A stretch of DNA of 40,139 bases from contig JAERSH010000049.1 in assembly GCA_016845785.1 (NCBI GenBank), positions 1 through 40,139 of the forward strand. The letters are read 5' to 3'. The notes beneath the pieces were generated by a model, which was given only the letters and a program-made list of their open reading frames with translations, was not told where the DNA came from and ran no database searches. Shown one piece after another: positions 23,865 through 31,747 of this stretch (position 1 is the stretch's first letter; every line of letters begins with the position of its first letter). Position numbers and translations under genes: made by a program. The stretch is from Fidelibacterota bacterium. Its GTDB lineage: Bacteria > Fidelibacterota > Marinisomatia > Marinisomatales > TCS55.

Positions 23865-24345
23865 ATAACTTTTTATTTATATAGGGTTTGATTTCATCTT
23901 CAATCATCTCGCCCAATATCACACCTATTTTTTCTGATTCTTTTTCTATAATTAAATGTGTGGGAACGCCCCATCCCCTCTCATCATTTAGAGATTTTCT
24001 AAATTGATAAAAAACTGTATCGTTACGCCTTTTTTCATCTTTTATATTCAATTCACCATATTGAATGGGAATACCAATATTATGTGACTGAACAAATTGA
24101 TCTGAATTTTGGTTAGGCGCATAATCCATGATCAGCGTCATGCCAAGTCCATATTGATGATATTCACTATATAATGATTGAATTGATGTCGCTTCATATA
24201 TGCAATTTGGACACCATTCTGCAAAAAATGATACAATTTGAATTCTCCGATCATTCCATTCTGATTTATCCAATGAGTTGATAACTAATGCTGCCGTTTC
24301 GTTGCCAACCCAAAGTACTGAAGCATATTCATGTGGACGATCCAT
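23857..24345 (-). CDS. Thioredoxin-fold protein with C-P-N-C active site
   Basis: The 162-residue protein has the redoxin/TlpA-like core: a beta strand IQIVSFFAEWCPNC with the redox pair Cys45 and Cys48, a later cis-proline loop GWGVPTHLII (about 130), and helix/strand order as in thiol-disulfide reductases. No clear signal peptide or membrane anchor is seen, so a cytoplasmic place is the simplest reading, although TlpA relatives are usually periplasmic. It follows the four-helix protein with one base between, suggesting a joint job such as redox partner of a membrane protein. That is inference. Substrate unknown. Confidence 0.82.
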   Translation of the reverse strand: MDRPHEYASVLWVGNETAALVINSLDKSEWNDRRIQIVSFFAEWCPNCIYEATSIQSLYSEYHQYGLGMTLIMDYAPNQNSDQFVQSHNIGIPIQYGELNIKDEKRRNDTVFYQFRKSLNDERGWGVPTHLIIEKESEKIGVILGEMIEDEIKPYINKKLSI

Positions 24346-24346
24346 A

Positions 24347-24754
24347 TTAATTGTATCCTACAATTATTCCCACTATTGCAAGCATCAACAAGCATAGGTT
24401 TCGATTAAAGCTAAACTTTTCTTTTATTTGACTGTCATTCATATCACTGTGAATGAGTTTTGCTCTAGATATATGGCTGAATGCAACAGCCGCCAGTCCA
24501 ACTAATATTTTAATGTGGAGCCAACCAACAGATAACCAATGGGTTTGATCTATCATCATAAGCACGCCCGTGAGTGGCACAAAAAAGGAAGAGGGCATTT
24601 CAACTTTGGTTATTAAATCTAATAGAAGGTCTTTATCTGCAGCCTGCTGTCTTGACCAAATAATGGATACAGTTAGGGCAGTACCAAACCATGCAGCCAT
24701 CCCAATCAAATGCAACATCCGCAATGTTGTATAATAGGTGATAGAATCTAACAT
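24347..24754 (-). CDS. Four-helix membrane protein resembling HemJ/CopD-type proteins
   Basis: A 135-residue protein with four hydrophobic helices (about 12-34, 53-70, 78-97 and 115-134). Histidines lie in or beside helices: His15 in RMLHLIG, His80 in WLHIKILVG and His94 in AFSHISR. The W-L-H-x-K pattern followed by a histidine 13 residues later recalls HemJ (protoporphyrinogen IX oxidase, heme-binding) and the CopD family. Sequence by eye cannot decide between them. It sits directly after plsC with no gap and one base before the thioredoxin-fold gene. Confidence 0.7.
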   Translation of the reverse strand: MLDSITYYTTLRMLHLIGMAAWFGTALTVSIIWSRQQAADKDLLLDLITKVEMPSSFFVPLTGVLMMIDQTHWLSVGWLHIKILVGLAAVAFSHISRAKLIHSDMNDSQIKEKFSFNRNLCLLMLAIVGIIVGYN

Positions 24755-25468
24755 TTATAACTCTACGCCAATTAAATTTTCAATTTTCAGTCGCACCATG
24801 CTCCGTAGTTCATCCAACGAGAGGTTTTTATACTCCTCATAGGATATTGGGTCCCCAAATACTGTTGTCAACACACCAGGTCGGATGCGCCAATCATTCT
24901 TATTCTTCGCATCATAGGCACCCACCAATCCTACAGGTACGATGGTAATTTTTGTATTCATAGCCACATGGAATGGCCCCTTTTTAAATTCATTTAGTCT
25001 GCCGGTTAAAGTGCGCGTCCCTTCCGGTGCAATCATAATAGAAACACCCTCTTTTACTGCGTCTTCTGCTTTTTCTAGGCTAGATATGGCATTATCCAGT
25101 TTTTGGCGAATTATTGGGATAACACCATACTTTTTCACAAGAAACCCCCAGACAGGATATGAAAACTGTTCATAGGCACCCACGCCGGTAAAATAATGTC
25201 GCACCGCCGCCACTACCATAAACGGATCAAATAGAGATTCATGGTTTATTAAATATAAATAAGGGCCTTTTTGAGGGTCGGGTGCTTGACCCTTTACCCG
25301 AAACCATTGACCGCCAAAAATCATAAACAATACAGCCAAAACTCTTGCCAATGGATGCAGTTTGGATGCAGGAAAAAATATAATTGCGGTACCATATACA
25401 ATTGCTCCTAATGAGAACATTATGGCCCACAACGGCCAAAGGATTAATGAAATTATTGTTCTAAACAT
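24755..25468 (-). CDS. plsC: 1-acyl-sn-glycerol-3-phosphate acyltransferase (PlsC family)
   Basis: Acylates lysophosphatidic acid to phosphatidic acid at the inner membrane. The 237-residue protein has N-terminal hydrophobic segments (about 5-55), the catalytic NHESLFD motif (His76 to Asp81), VIPIIRQ, and PEGTRT (148-153) with the following FKKGPFHVA. Length and motif order are normal. Its first eight bases overlap the end of mutY, so it is in one run with mutY and the two genes after it. Related acyltransferases of other substrates share these motifs; PlsC is the most likely role. Confidence 0.9.
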   Translation of the reverse strand: MFRTIISLILWPLWAIMFSLGAIVYGTAIIFFPASKLHPLARVLAVLFMIFGGQWFRVKGQAPDPQKGPYLYLINHESLFDPFMVVAAVRHYFTGVGAYEQFSYPVWGFLVKKYGVIPIIRQKLDNAISSLEKAEDAVKEGVSIMIAPEGTRTLTGRLNEFKKGPFHVAMNTKITIVPVGLVGAYDAKNKNDWRIRPGVLTTVFGDPISYEEYKNLSLDELRSMVRLKIENLIGVEL

Positions 25469-26486
25469 ATTGTTGATTCATCAACCGAAATAATTTGTGA
25501 TTTGCTTTAGAAAAAGCATAATTGTCCAACTCTGAGAATGAAACCCATTCCCCAATGTGATCATGGTTGGCCTTTTTTTCAATCTCACATTCAAATAGTG
25601 TAATTTTCATTTTAAAATGCGTAAAGGCATGTGATACTCGACCCATGTTTTTTTTCACACTAATGTGCTGTCCATATGATTGATGCACTTTATTCTTTAT
25701 TTCAACATAGTCGTCCGTTCCAGATTCTAACTGCACATTTGGCAATTCCCATAATCCACCCAAAAGACCGTTTTCGGATCGTTTGGATATATAAATATTA
25801 TCATTTTCTTTGATGAAAACAGCGGCCATTTCTTTGGTGGGGATTATCTTTTTTTCTTTAGGTGCGGGATAGGATAGGGGGTCGGTCATCTTTGCAGCTT
25901 TACATGAATTTTTAAAGGGACATTGATGACAATTCACTGCTTTCGGCTTGCAAATGGAACTGCCAATATCCATTAATGCTTGATTGACATCACCGGGCCG
26001 GCCGCTTTCTATTTGAGATTGGAGAAATGAATGAATTCTTTTTTCATTTCGTTTTGTTTTGTTTTTTAATCCAAGGTAACGATACAATACCCGTCGAAGG
26101 TTTCCATCGATGGCACAATGGGGCTGGTCGAATGCAATAGACAATACGGCCCCTGCCATATATTCACCAACGCCAGGCAATGATTGAAATAATGTTTTAT
26201 CAGCAGGGATAACACCTTCATATTCATTCATAACTGTAATGGTTGCTTTATGAAAGTTCCTGCACCGAGAATAATACCCAAGGCCTTCCCACAATTTTAA
26301 CAGATCATCAAGTTTTGCTTCGGCTACAGCTTTTATCGTTGGATACTTTTTAATCCATTTCTGATAATAAGGAATTACCGTCGTTACCTGAGTTTGCTGC
26401 AGCATGACTTCCGATAACCATATTTTATAAGGATCACTAGATGAACGCCATGGCAGTATCCGCTTATTGGTATCATACCAATTCAT
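25461..26486 (-). CDS. mutY: Adenine DNA glycosylase MutY
   Basis: Removes adenine paired with 8-oxoguanine. From the ATG at 26486 it has 341 residues: SEVMLQQTQV with catalytic Glu26, the helix-hairpin-helix LPGVGEYMAGAV, AIDGNLRRV with catalytic Asp127, and the [4Fe-4S] cluster ligands Cys179, Cys186, Cys189 and Cys195. A C-terminal NUDIX-like 8-oxoG recognition domain (about 220-335) follows. The start is uncertain: a TTG at 26516, just after the marR stop, would add ten residues that fit the first helix. A TTG at 26552 would overlap marR. A palindrome like the marR operator lies over this start region. Confidence 0.93.
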   Translation of the reverse strand: MNWYDTNKRILPWRSSSDPYKIWLSEVMLQQTQVTTVIPYYQKWIKKYPTIKAVAEAKLDDLLKLWEGLGYYSRCRNFHKATITVMNEYEGVIPADKTLFQSLPGVGEYMAGAVLSIAFDQPHCAIDGNLRRVLYRYLGLKNKTKRNEKRIHSFLQSQIESGRPGDVNQALMDIGSSICKPKAVNCHQCPFKNSCKAAKMTDPLSYPAPKEKKIIPTKEMAAVFIKENDNIYISKRSENGLLGGLWELPNVQLESGTDDYVEIKNKVHQSYGQHISVKKNMGRVSHAFTHFKMKITLFECEIEKKANHDHIGEWVSFSELDNYAFSKANHKLFRLMNQQYV

Positions 26487-26499
26487 TATATTTAAATAT

Positions 26500-26520
26500 A
26501 TATTTGTATTATACAATGTT
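26500..26520. promoter_or_regulatory. Second MarR-operator-like palindrome at the marR/mutY junction
   Basis: The 21 bases match the palindrome at 26940-26960 at about 16 positions, including the first ten, and carry their own inverted repeat TTGTA-TTA-TACAA (26504-26516 region). On the minus strand it contains TATAAT (26513-26508), which could be a -10 element for mutY with a leader of about 15 bases to the ATG at 26486. Confidence 0.5.
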
Positions 26521-26941
26521 ACTCGTTCAATCTGTATTTTGAAACAATCCAATGAAATGTGGAAAGAATTTCTTTTACCTCTTCTTGGTCTTCCATGGGG
26601 ACTTTTCGAAAAAGATCCGACCCAAATTTATCAACCTCTACCTCAATTTTAGACTGCAACGATTCGCCTTTCTTTGTGAGTGACACTAACATTGAACGAC
26701 CATCGGCGGGGTTTTTCTTTTTAACCACGATTCGGTCTTTCATTAACACATCAATTAAGCGTGTCATGGTGCTGTTATCCACCCCGATTTGATGTGCCAA
26801 AGATGTCATGTCGATACCATCCGTCGGAATAGAGGACACCAACATGACTTGAGGCAATGTAATCTTCAAGTCTTTTGTGTGAGATCTGAACAACGACTGG
26901 AGATCAATCAAGAATTGTTTTAATAATTCACCAAATTCCAT
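26519..26941 (-). CDS. MarR-family transcriptional regulator
   Basis: A 140-residue winged-helix dimeric repressor. The DNA-binding core is visible as MTSLAHQIGVDNSTMTRLIDVLMKDRIV (helix-turn-helix, about 50-77) followed by the wing KKNPADGRSMLVSLTKKGE with the family's D-x-R-S/R signature. Flanking helices form the dimer interface. It has one cysteine or fewer in the visible core, so a ligand rather than thiol sensing is more likely, although the ligand is unknown. A perfect 21-bp palindrome overlaps its start codon, indicating autoregulation, and a similar one lies at its end before mutY. Confidence 0.9.
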   Translation of the reverse strand: MEFGELLKQFLIDLQSLFRSHTKDLKITLPQVMLVSSIPTDGIDMTSLAHQIGVDNSTMTRLIDVLMKDRIVVKKKNPADGRSMLVSLTKKGESLQSKIEVEVDKFGSDLFRKVPMEDQEEVKEILSTFHWIVSKYRLNE

Positions 26942-26960
26942 ATTTGTATATTACAAATAT
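26940..26960. promoter_or_regulatory. Perfect palindrome, likely MarR operator over the marR start
   Basis: Nine-base arms ATATTTGTA (26940-26948) and TACAAATAT (26952-26960) are exact reverse complements around a three-base spacer. The left end overlaps the marR ATG. On the minus strand a TTGGTA / 17 bases / TAATAT promoter-like pair runs into it, with the -10 inside the palindrome, so a bound dimer would block initiation. The transcript would be nearly leaderless. Confidence 0.65.
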
Positions 26961-26981
26961 ATTTTCATTTTACCAAAATGC

Positions 26982-27311
26982 TTAATTGGCTTTTGCCCCA
27001 TTCTTTATACTTTCATCCGGCTCTAAGAGAACAATATGACCATTTTTGTCTTCAGCCCCCATGACTAACACCTCTGACGTAAAAGGCCCGATTTTTTTCT
27101 TTCCCAAATTCATAGCTGCACAAATTCGTCTCCCCGCTAGGGAATCCAATGTATAATGCTCAGTTATTTGTGCGCTTGACCATTTCTTACCATGAGGGCC
27201 AAAATCAATTCTTAGTTTATATGCTGGCTTTCTTGCCTCTGGGAAGGCCTCAACCTTCTCGATGGTACCTACCCGAAGTTCTAACTTTTCAAACTCTTGA
27301 ATATGAATCAT
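26982..27311 (-). CDS. csaA: CsaA-type tRNA-binding-domain protein
   Basis: A 109-residue single OB-fold protein of the EMAPII/CsaA family. Landmarks are FEKLELRVGTIEKVEAFPEAR, PAYKLRIDFG, KWSSAQIT, the AAMNLGKKKIGPFTSEVLVMGA stretch and the ending LLEPDESIKNGAK. All match CsaA, which binds tRNA and has been described as having export-related chaperone activity in Bacillus. It sits between the lipase gene (21 bases upstream) and marR. The marR promoter/operator is in the 40 bases after its stop. Physiological role here is not evident. Confidence 0.92.
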   Translation of the reverse strand: MIHIQEFEKLELRVGTIEKVEAFPEARKPAYKLRIDFGPHGKKWSSAQITEHYTLDSLAGRRICAAMNLGKKKIGPFTSEVLVMGAEDKNGHIVLLEPDESIKNGAKAN

Positions 27312-27331
27312 TATGCATTCATCCCTTCCTA

Positions 27332-28540
27332 TTATTCTGGTAATGTCCAGAGCAGGTTAAAATGGTCAATAAAAACTGTTTTAATTGAATCAAATCTTGC
27401 TTCATCTAAACTATGCCCAATGAATTTTCTATGGTCAGATTGATACTCACCCATTACATACCATTGTCCTGGGATTAATAAATCACTCTCTCTATATGTG
27501 GCTATAGGATCGGGGCCATTTGTGCCGGTAGTAGGACCAAACATTGAACTTTTATTCACAATACCGTCATTTTCAAACCAAGTTGAGTCTGTTTCGGTAC
27601 CATCGGCAAAATAAGCTTTTTTACTTCCCATCAATCTGGCGTTAGCACGAATAATGTATGACATGGATTCATGTGGAACATGACGGCCAGATGTGGAATC
27701 CAATATTGTATTACTCGTCACAAAGGAAAAATAATAGACATTTGGGTTTGCTGTACAAATTGTATTCAATTCTTTCGCACCTTCAATGCTTGCATCCCAG
27801 GCCACGATATTTTTTGTACCCCAAGCCGGGTGTGTTTTCATTCGGTTAAAATAATCTCCCCAACCTTCTTCTTCACCTCTATCAAATCCCCATTGTTCTA
27901 AATCAAAATTATAAAATGAATTCCCTGCAACAGCAGCAATGGCAATAAAATCCTGTAAAAAAGGAACGCCGGATTTAACAAAATTCGAAAGGGTACTCCC
28001 ATTGTGCGGCGAAGATACAGACGTGATCGATCGAACCCACCCATCATGAGCCTTGCCAAGGAGTTCACTTTCTTCTACCGTGTTTGAAGAATCTACAATA
28101 GAAGATCTAAGTAGATAATCCAACATACGGACGGTTTGCCCACCCATGCTATGCCCCAATAAATGAACGGGGTGATCTTCATCCCATTGAGGGTATAGAC
28201 CCTCATAGACTTTTCCCTTAGGCTGTTGAACTAATCCAAATTTTTCAGAATGCCCTTTACCGTAGTCAACCTGCCCGCCCTTGATTTGATAATATAATTC
28301 AACCGCCCGATCCCAATTTGAAGAAATAGGCCCAACACTCGTCACATACACTTCAAACCCTTGGTCTTTTAATACCTGCTCTAGGTCGTGCTTTCCGCCC
28401 CAGTATTTATAATTCCCCATTTCATTTTTCCCCCAGCCCATAAAACCATGAACTAAAACGATTGGGTATTTATTTTGTGCACTCAACCCGCAAATCAATG
28501 CAAATAGAAAAAAGATTCTGATTAAAATTGATCGATCCAT
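27332..28540 (-). CDS. Secreted triacylglycerol lipase-like alpha/beta hydrolase (staphylococcal/Geobacillus lipase type)
   Basis: From ATG 28540 the product has 402 residues with a signal peptide cut near ICGLSAQ. The mature part starts NKYPIVLVHGFMGWG (oxyanion-hole strand), then YYQIKGGQVDYGKGHS, a segment seen in family I.5/I.6 lipases. The nucleophile elbow GHSMGG gives Ser131, with the probable acid Asp325 in NDGIVNKSSM and base His370 in SDHRKFIG. A start at 28564 (TTG) would overlap the upstream gene and spoil the signal peptide. Four bases separate it from the cytochrome/monooxygenase lipoprotein gene, so the two surface proteins are probably made together. Substrate chain length unknown. 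Confidence 0.85.
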   Translation of the reverse strand: MDRSILIRIFFLFALICGLSAQNKYPIVLVHGFMGWGKNEMGNYKYWGGKHDLEQVLKDQGFEVYVTSVGPISSNWDRAVELYYQIKGGQVDYGKGHSEKFGLVQQPKGKVYEGLYPQWDEDHPVHLLGHSMGGQTVRMLDYLLRSSIVDSSNTVEESELLGKAHDGWVRSITSVSSPHNGSTLSNFVKSGVPFLQDFIAIAAVAGNSFYNFDLEQWGFDRGEEEGWGDYFNRMKTHPAWGTKNIVAWDASIEGAKELNTICTANPNVYYFSFVTSNTILDSTSGRHVPHESMSYIIRANARLMGSKKAYFADGTETDSTWFENDGIVNKSSMFGPTTGTNGPDPIATYRESDLLIPGQWYVMGEYQSDHRKFIGHSLDEARFDSIKTVFIDHFNLLWTLPE

Positions 28541-28544
28541 TGAT

Positions 28545-29882
28545 TTATTTATAATACCACCCAAAAAGGATCATCATTTCATCTGTAGATGCGAAACCAA
28601 ACCTTACAGTTAGATCCGTCGGATTATCATACGTGGCAATTAATTTTAATCCCTCACCGGCAGAAAGCGTTATGGGTGGATCATAGTTTAATATGGGCGG
28701 ATGTTCCCAATCATCAGTCCAGTAAATCACTTCACCATCCCGAGGACCGCCATCAATTTCCACAATGAATTCTGTCATTTTTTCATGTGCATGTGAAAAG
28801 ACCTGTCCAAAGAGGGTTGTTTCATCTACACGAAATGTTCTTTTAACGGTGGTCACTTTTTTAGGCGGCAGCGTCAAGTCTCTATTGGTCATCGAAAACA
28901 ATTCGGCAATATGATTGACTTCGCTTTCATCCACAGTATGAATATTGGAATAAACTTCTCCAGTCATGACTGAATCCGTTCGATTTACGTAATGTGTATT
29001 TTGATCCAAGCCAAATTCCGCCGGCAATCTAAGGGCAACGCCAGGGGGGAGCCTATAATCAAGACGGGGCCACTGGGTTCCTGCAAAAAATTGATGATGC
29101 TGCATAGAGCGTAAAGTAGAAAAATTAAGCCCACCGCTCTTTAACCTTAATTCTCTTGCTTCTTCATAGTTAGGAAGCTGATCGCTAGATGTTCCCGGAA
29201 CGAAGGAATAAAGAATAAAGTGGTGGCTGCCTTTTCTCATTTCAATTTCTACACGATTAACAAACACATCGTTAGTCTGCTTTGTGTCCGTATATTGAAA
29301 GAACTCTCTTTCAAAATTTGAGTCTACTTCAAATGGACCTAAATGAAGTTGAAAACCCTTTTCTGGAGGCTCAAGCGGTGTAAAAGGAGGGGGCTCATAT
29401 CGGTTTGAATCTGCCAAAATAGTTTCTTCAGCCACAACGCCAGATTCGGGCGCACCAGCCTCAATCCATGCCCGAACATATTTTAATTGACCATCCGTTA
29501 AAAAGTTTTCCCCCGGAGGCATCATTTGTCCATATTCGGGATGATCAGCCAAGTAGTGCTCCCGATCGTGGGCATTTATTTTTTCCCATAAAAAACTTTG
29601 GCCTAATCCCTTCATGCCGCCGGCATTACTTACAATAAATAATCCGTCATTTTGAGCAGCTGTATTTTTGGGTTGCACTCCCACCATGGCATCATAGGCC
29701 TTACCTTCACTTAAATCTAATCCGGATTGCTTCATAATTGCCGTCCCCTCTATATGGCAATTCGCACAGGATGGCGTTAGAATGTCCCGTTCAATAATCT
29801 GCCAAGTGGATTGAGTTTCATTCTTTTCTTCACATCCAAATAGCACAAGCGTGGTAATGGTGATTTGTAAATACTTTTTCAT
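28545..29882 (-). CDS. Lipoprotein with cytochrome-c-like and copper type II monooxygenase-like domains
   Basis: The 445-residue precursor has a lipobox LFGC with lipid-modified Cys17. Next is a heme motif SCANCH (Cys39, Cys42, His43) with possible axial Met120/121 in GQMMPPGE, as in c-type domains found with DUF1587-like or haem-binding modules. Residues about 175-445 resemble the copper type II ascorbate-dependent monooxygenase (PHM) fold: GSHHF (His220, His221), THYVN (His297), SHAHEKM (His364, His366) and a methionine near the end (Met436/437). These would form the two copper sites. The heme domain could supply electrons. The substrate is unknown. Start ATG 29882; ends four bases before the lipase gene. 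Confidence 0.75.
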   Translation of the reverse strand: MKKYLQITITTLVLFGCEEKNETQSTWQIIERDILTPSCANCHIEGTAIMKQSGLDLSEGKAYDAMVGVQPKNTAAQNDGLFIVSNAGGMKGLGQSFLWEKINAHDREHYLADHPEYGQMMPPGENFLTDGQLKYVRAWIEAGAPESGVVAEETILADSNRYEPPPFTPLEPPEKGFQLHLGPFEVDSNFEREFFQYTDTKQTNDVFVNRVEIEMRKGSHHFILYSFVPGTSSDQLPNYEEARELRLKSGGLNFSTLRSMQHHQFFAGTQWPRLDYRLPPGVALRLPAEFGLDQNTHYVNRTDSVMTGEVYSNIHTVDESEVNHIAELFSMTNRDLTLPPKKVTTVKRTFRVDETTLFGQVFSHAHEKMTEFIVEIDGGPRDGEVIYWTDDWEHPPILNYDPPITLSAGEGLKLIATYDNPTDLTVRFGFASTDEMMILFGWYYK

Positions 29883-29926
29883 GAGATTTGTTTTATAAAA
29901 TCAAGGGGAGTTTACATCAATAAATG

Positions 29927-29957
29927 AAAAAAAGAAGGCCCCAATTGGGGCCTTCTT
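29927..29957 (-). terminator. Rho-independent terminator downstream of glutamine synthetase
   Basis: A perfect stem of 11 base pairs (29932-29942 with 29947-29957), GC-rich next to an AATT loop, is followed on the minus strand by a run of T (the A tract 29927-29933 on the plus strand). It lies about 28 bases after the glnA-like stop and ends that transcript before the lipoprotein gene. Confidence 0.92.
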
Positions 29958-29985
29958 CACTGCTGATTATTTTGGCAAGTATTTG

Positions 29986-30990
29986 CTATGCGCAGCAGGT
30001 CTCAATCAAAACAGCACACACCTGGTATGGATCCATGTTGGCTGACGGACGTCGATCTTCTAAGTATCCATGTCCATCATTGGCGGTTGCCATTGGAATC
30101 CGAATGGAAGCACCTCGATCACTTACGCCATAACGGAATTCTTTAATGGAGCATGTTTCATGCAGGCCGGTTAATCGCTCTTCATTGTGTGCACCATATA
30201 CTGCAATATGGGCATCGTGATTCTTTCCTAAGTTTTCACATGCAGCTTCGATGACTTTGAGTCCGCCATTTTCACGCATAGATTTTGTGCTGAAGTTCGT
30301 ATGGGCGCCGGCACCATTCCAATCCCCGGAAACGGGTTTTGGGTGAAGTGTTGCGTTAACACCATAATCTTCTGCAATGCGATACAAAATCCAACGGGAG
30401 AGCCACAATTGATCCGATACTGCCAATGGCCCCAATGGCCCCACTTGGAATTCCCATTGCCCAGGCATGACTTCTGCATTTACACCAGAAATCCCAATCC
30501 CGGCCTGAATACATGCTTCCATATGGTCTTCAACAATATCCCGGCCAAATACTTCATCTGCACCTACGCCACAGTAAAAAGGTCCTTGAGGAGCAGGATA
30601 TCCGCCATCCGGCCAACCCAAAGGAGAGCGACCTTGGAAAAATGTATATTCCTGTTCGATGCCGAACCAGGCTTCTTCATCTTTATACTTTTCAGCTATT
30701 TCTGCTAGGCGAGCGCGCGTATTTGATTCATGAACGGTTCCATCTGCATTCATCACTTCATTCATGACTAAAATACTATCTCCGCCCCGTATGGGATCGG
30801 GGATATAACATACGGGTTTCAACATACAGTCACTATCATTGCCTTCAGCCTGCATGGTGCTCGACCCATCAAATCCCCATAAAGGTAAATCTGAAAGATT
30901 ACTGACAGATCCATCTATAACTTTCGTTTTTGAACGCAATTTAGCGGTTGGTTTATGACCATCAATCCATATGTATTCTGCTTTTACCAT
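29986..30990 (-). CDS. glnII: Glutamine synthetase type II (GSII)
   Basis: Makes glutamine from glutamate, ammonia and ATP. The 334-residue protein is the short eukaryote-like class, not the 450-470 residue GSI. It has YIWIDG at the start, LPLWGFDGSST, the metal motif WFGIEQEYTFF, GVNAEVMPGQWEFQVGP, SGDWNGAGAHTNFSTKSMR and a C-terminal DRGASIRIP and LEDRRPSANMDPY. GSI-type adenylylation (a Tyr loop) is absent. AAAGGAG precedes the ATG. The 157-base upstream region holds palindromes next to an Lrp-family regulator gene, so control by that protein is plausible. A strong terminator ends the gene. Confidence 0.96.
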   Translation of the reverse strand: MVKAEYIWIDGHKPTAKLRSKTKVIDGSVSNLSDLPLWGFDGSSTMQAEGNDSDCMLKPVCYIPDPIRGGDSILVMNEVMNADGTVHESNTRARLAEIAEKYKDEEAWFGIEQEYTFFQGRSPLGWPDGGYPAPQGPFYCGVGADEVFGRDIVEDHMEACIQAGIGISGVNAEVMPGQWEFQVGPLGPLAVSDQLWLSRWILYRIAEDYGVNATLHPKPVSGDWNGAGAHTNFSTKSMRENGGLKVIEAACENLGKNHDAHIAVYGAHNEERLTGLHETCSIKEFRYGVSDRGASIRIPMATANDGHGYLEDRRPSANMDPYQVCAVLIETCCA

Positions 30991-31044
30991 AATTATCCAT
31001 CTCCTTTGAAATATTATTATTTATTGTATTTTCCTTATATATCT

Positions 31045-31068
31045 TACATTATTTAAGTGAATAATGTA
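31045..31068. promoter_or_regulatory. Palindrome in the glutamine synthetase promoter region (candidate Lrp/AsnC site)
   Basis: Nine-base exact arms TACATTATT (31045-31053) and AATAATGTA (31060-31068) flank a six-base spacer. It lies 55 bases upstream of the glnII start, in the gap after the lrp-like gene. Related GTGA(A)TATAC units follow at 31076-31084 and 31089-31098, so this may be a multi-site operator. No binding is shown by sequence alone. Confidence 0.55.
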
Positions 31069-31147
31069 TTATTCAGTGATATACAATGGTGAATATACTT
31101 TTTATAAATAATAATTAAAATGGTTTTTAGCCGTATTAAATTAAAAA

Positions 31148-31621
31148 TTACGCTTTAACTGATTCTGCAAGTGTAGAAAGATCTATATTGGTGGACTCCT
31201 TATAGGAAGAAAGCACGACATTAGACTGGGTTCGAGACACGCCGGGCCAATTTTGTATTTCATATAGGAGGTCTTCTAGGGCTTGGGAATTTTTTACACG
31301 AATTTTTAAAATATGAGAACCGCCCCCAGTAATGGAGTGGCATTCCATCACGGCCTTACATTCATTGGCCTTGTTTACAAATTCCTTATAATGGTCTGAG
31401 TGTTCGCTGACAATAAACACATATGCTGTTAAATCAAGTCCTGCATTTTTATGATTTAAAATGGCAGCGAAACGATCAATCAATTCTTTTTCGGTTAATT
31501 TTTTTATGCGCTCACCTACGGCCGGAATAGATAAATCAACTTCTTTGGAAATATCACTGGCGGTAGAACGGCCATTTTTTTGCAGGATTTCTAGAATCTG
31601 TATATCTCGATTGTCAAACAT
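31148..31621 (-). CDS. Lrp/AsnC-family transcriptional regulator
   Basis: A 157-residue regulator with the N-terminal helix-turn-helix (about 5-50: ILEILQKNGRSTASDISKEVDLS then VGERIKKLTEKELID) and a C-terminal ligand-binding RAM domain (about 65-145) including HSITGGGSHILKIRVK and a final NVVLSSYKE. The family senses amino acids such as leucine, asparagine or glutamine and often controls nitrogen genes. It lies upstream of, and in line with, glutamine synthetase, with palindromes between them. An AGGAGA ribosome-binding site precedes its ATG. The likely target is glnII and perhaps itself, by context only. Confidence 0.92.
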   Translation of the reverse strand: MFDNRDIQILEILQKNGRSTASDISKEVDLSIPAVGERIKKLTEKELIDRFAAILNHKNAGLDLTAYVFIVSEHSDHYKEFVNKANECKAVMECHSITGGGSHILKIRVKNSQALEDLLYEIQNWPGVSRTQSNVVLSSYKESTNIDLSTLAESVKA

Positions 31622-31747
31622 ATATGCTCTCCTATTTTTTAATCAATATTGAAATTAAAACATAATTATTTTTCTTAAAAGGATAGTTTAGCTTACAGTT
31701 TTTATGAATTCAGCCTATTATAGATGCTTATTCTTTATATTTTTAAC

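Noticed and set aside
28541-28564. TTG start for the lipase at 28564
   Set aside because: It overlaps the previous gene and puts eight residues before a clear signal peptide beginning at the ATG at 28540.
31622-31747. Short peptide gene or operator in the gap between the barrel gene and the Lrp-like gene
   Set aside because: Only a CAATATTG palindrome and AT-rich sequence are seen, plus the ribosome-binding site of the regulator. Nothing specific enough to call.
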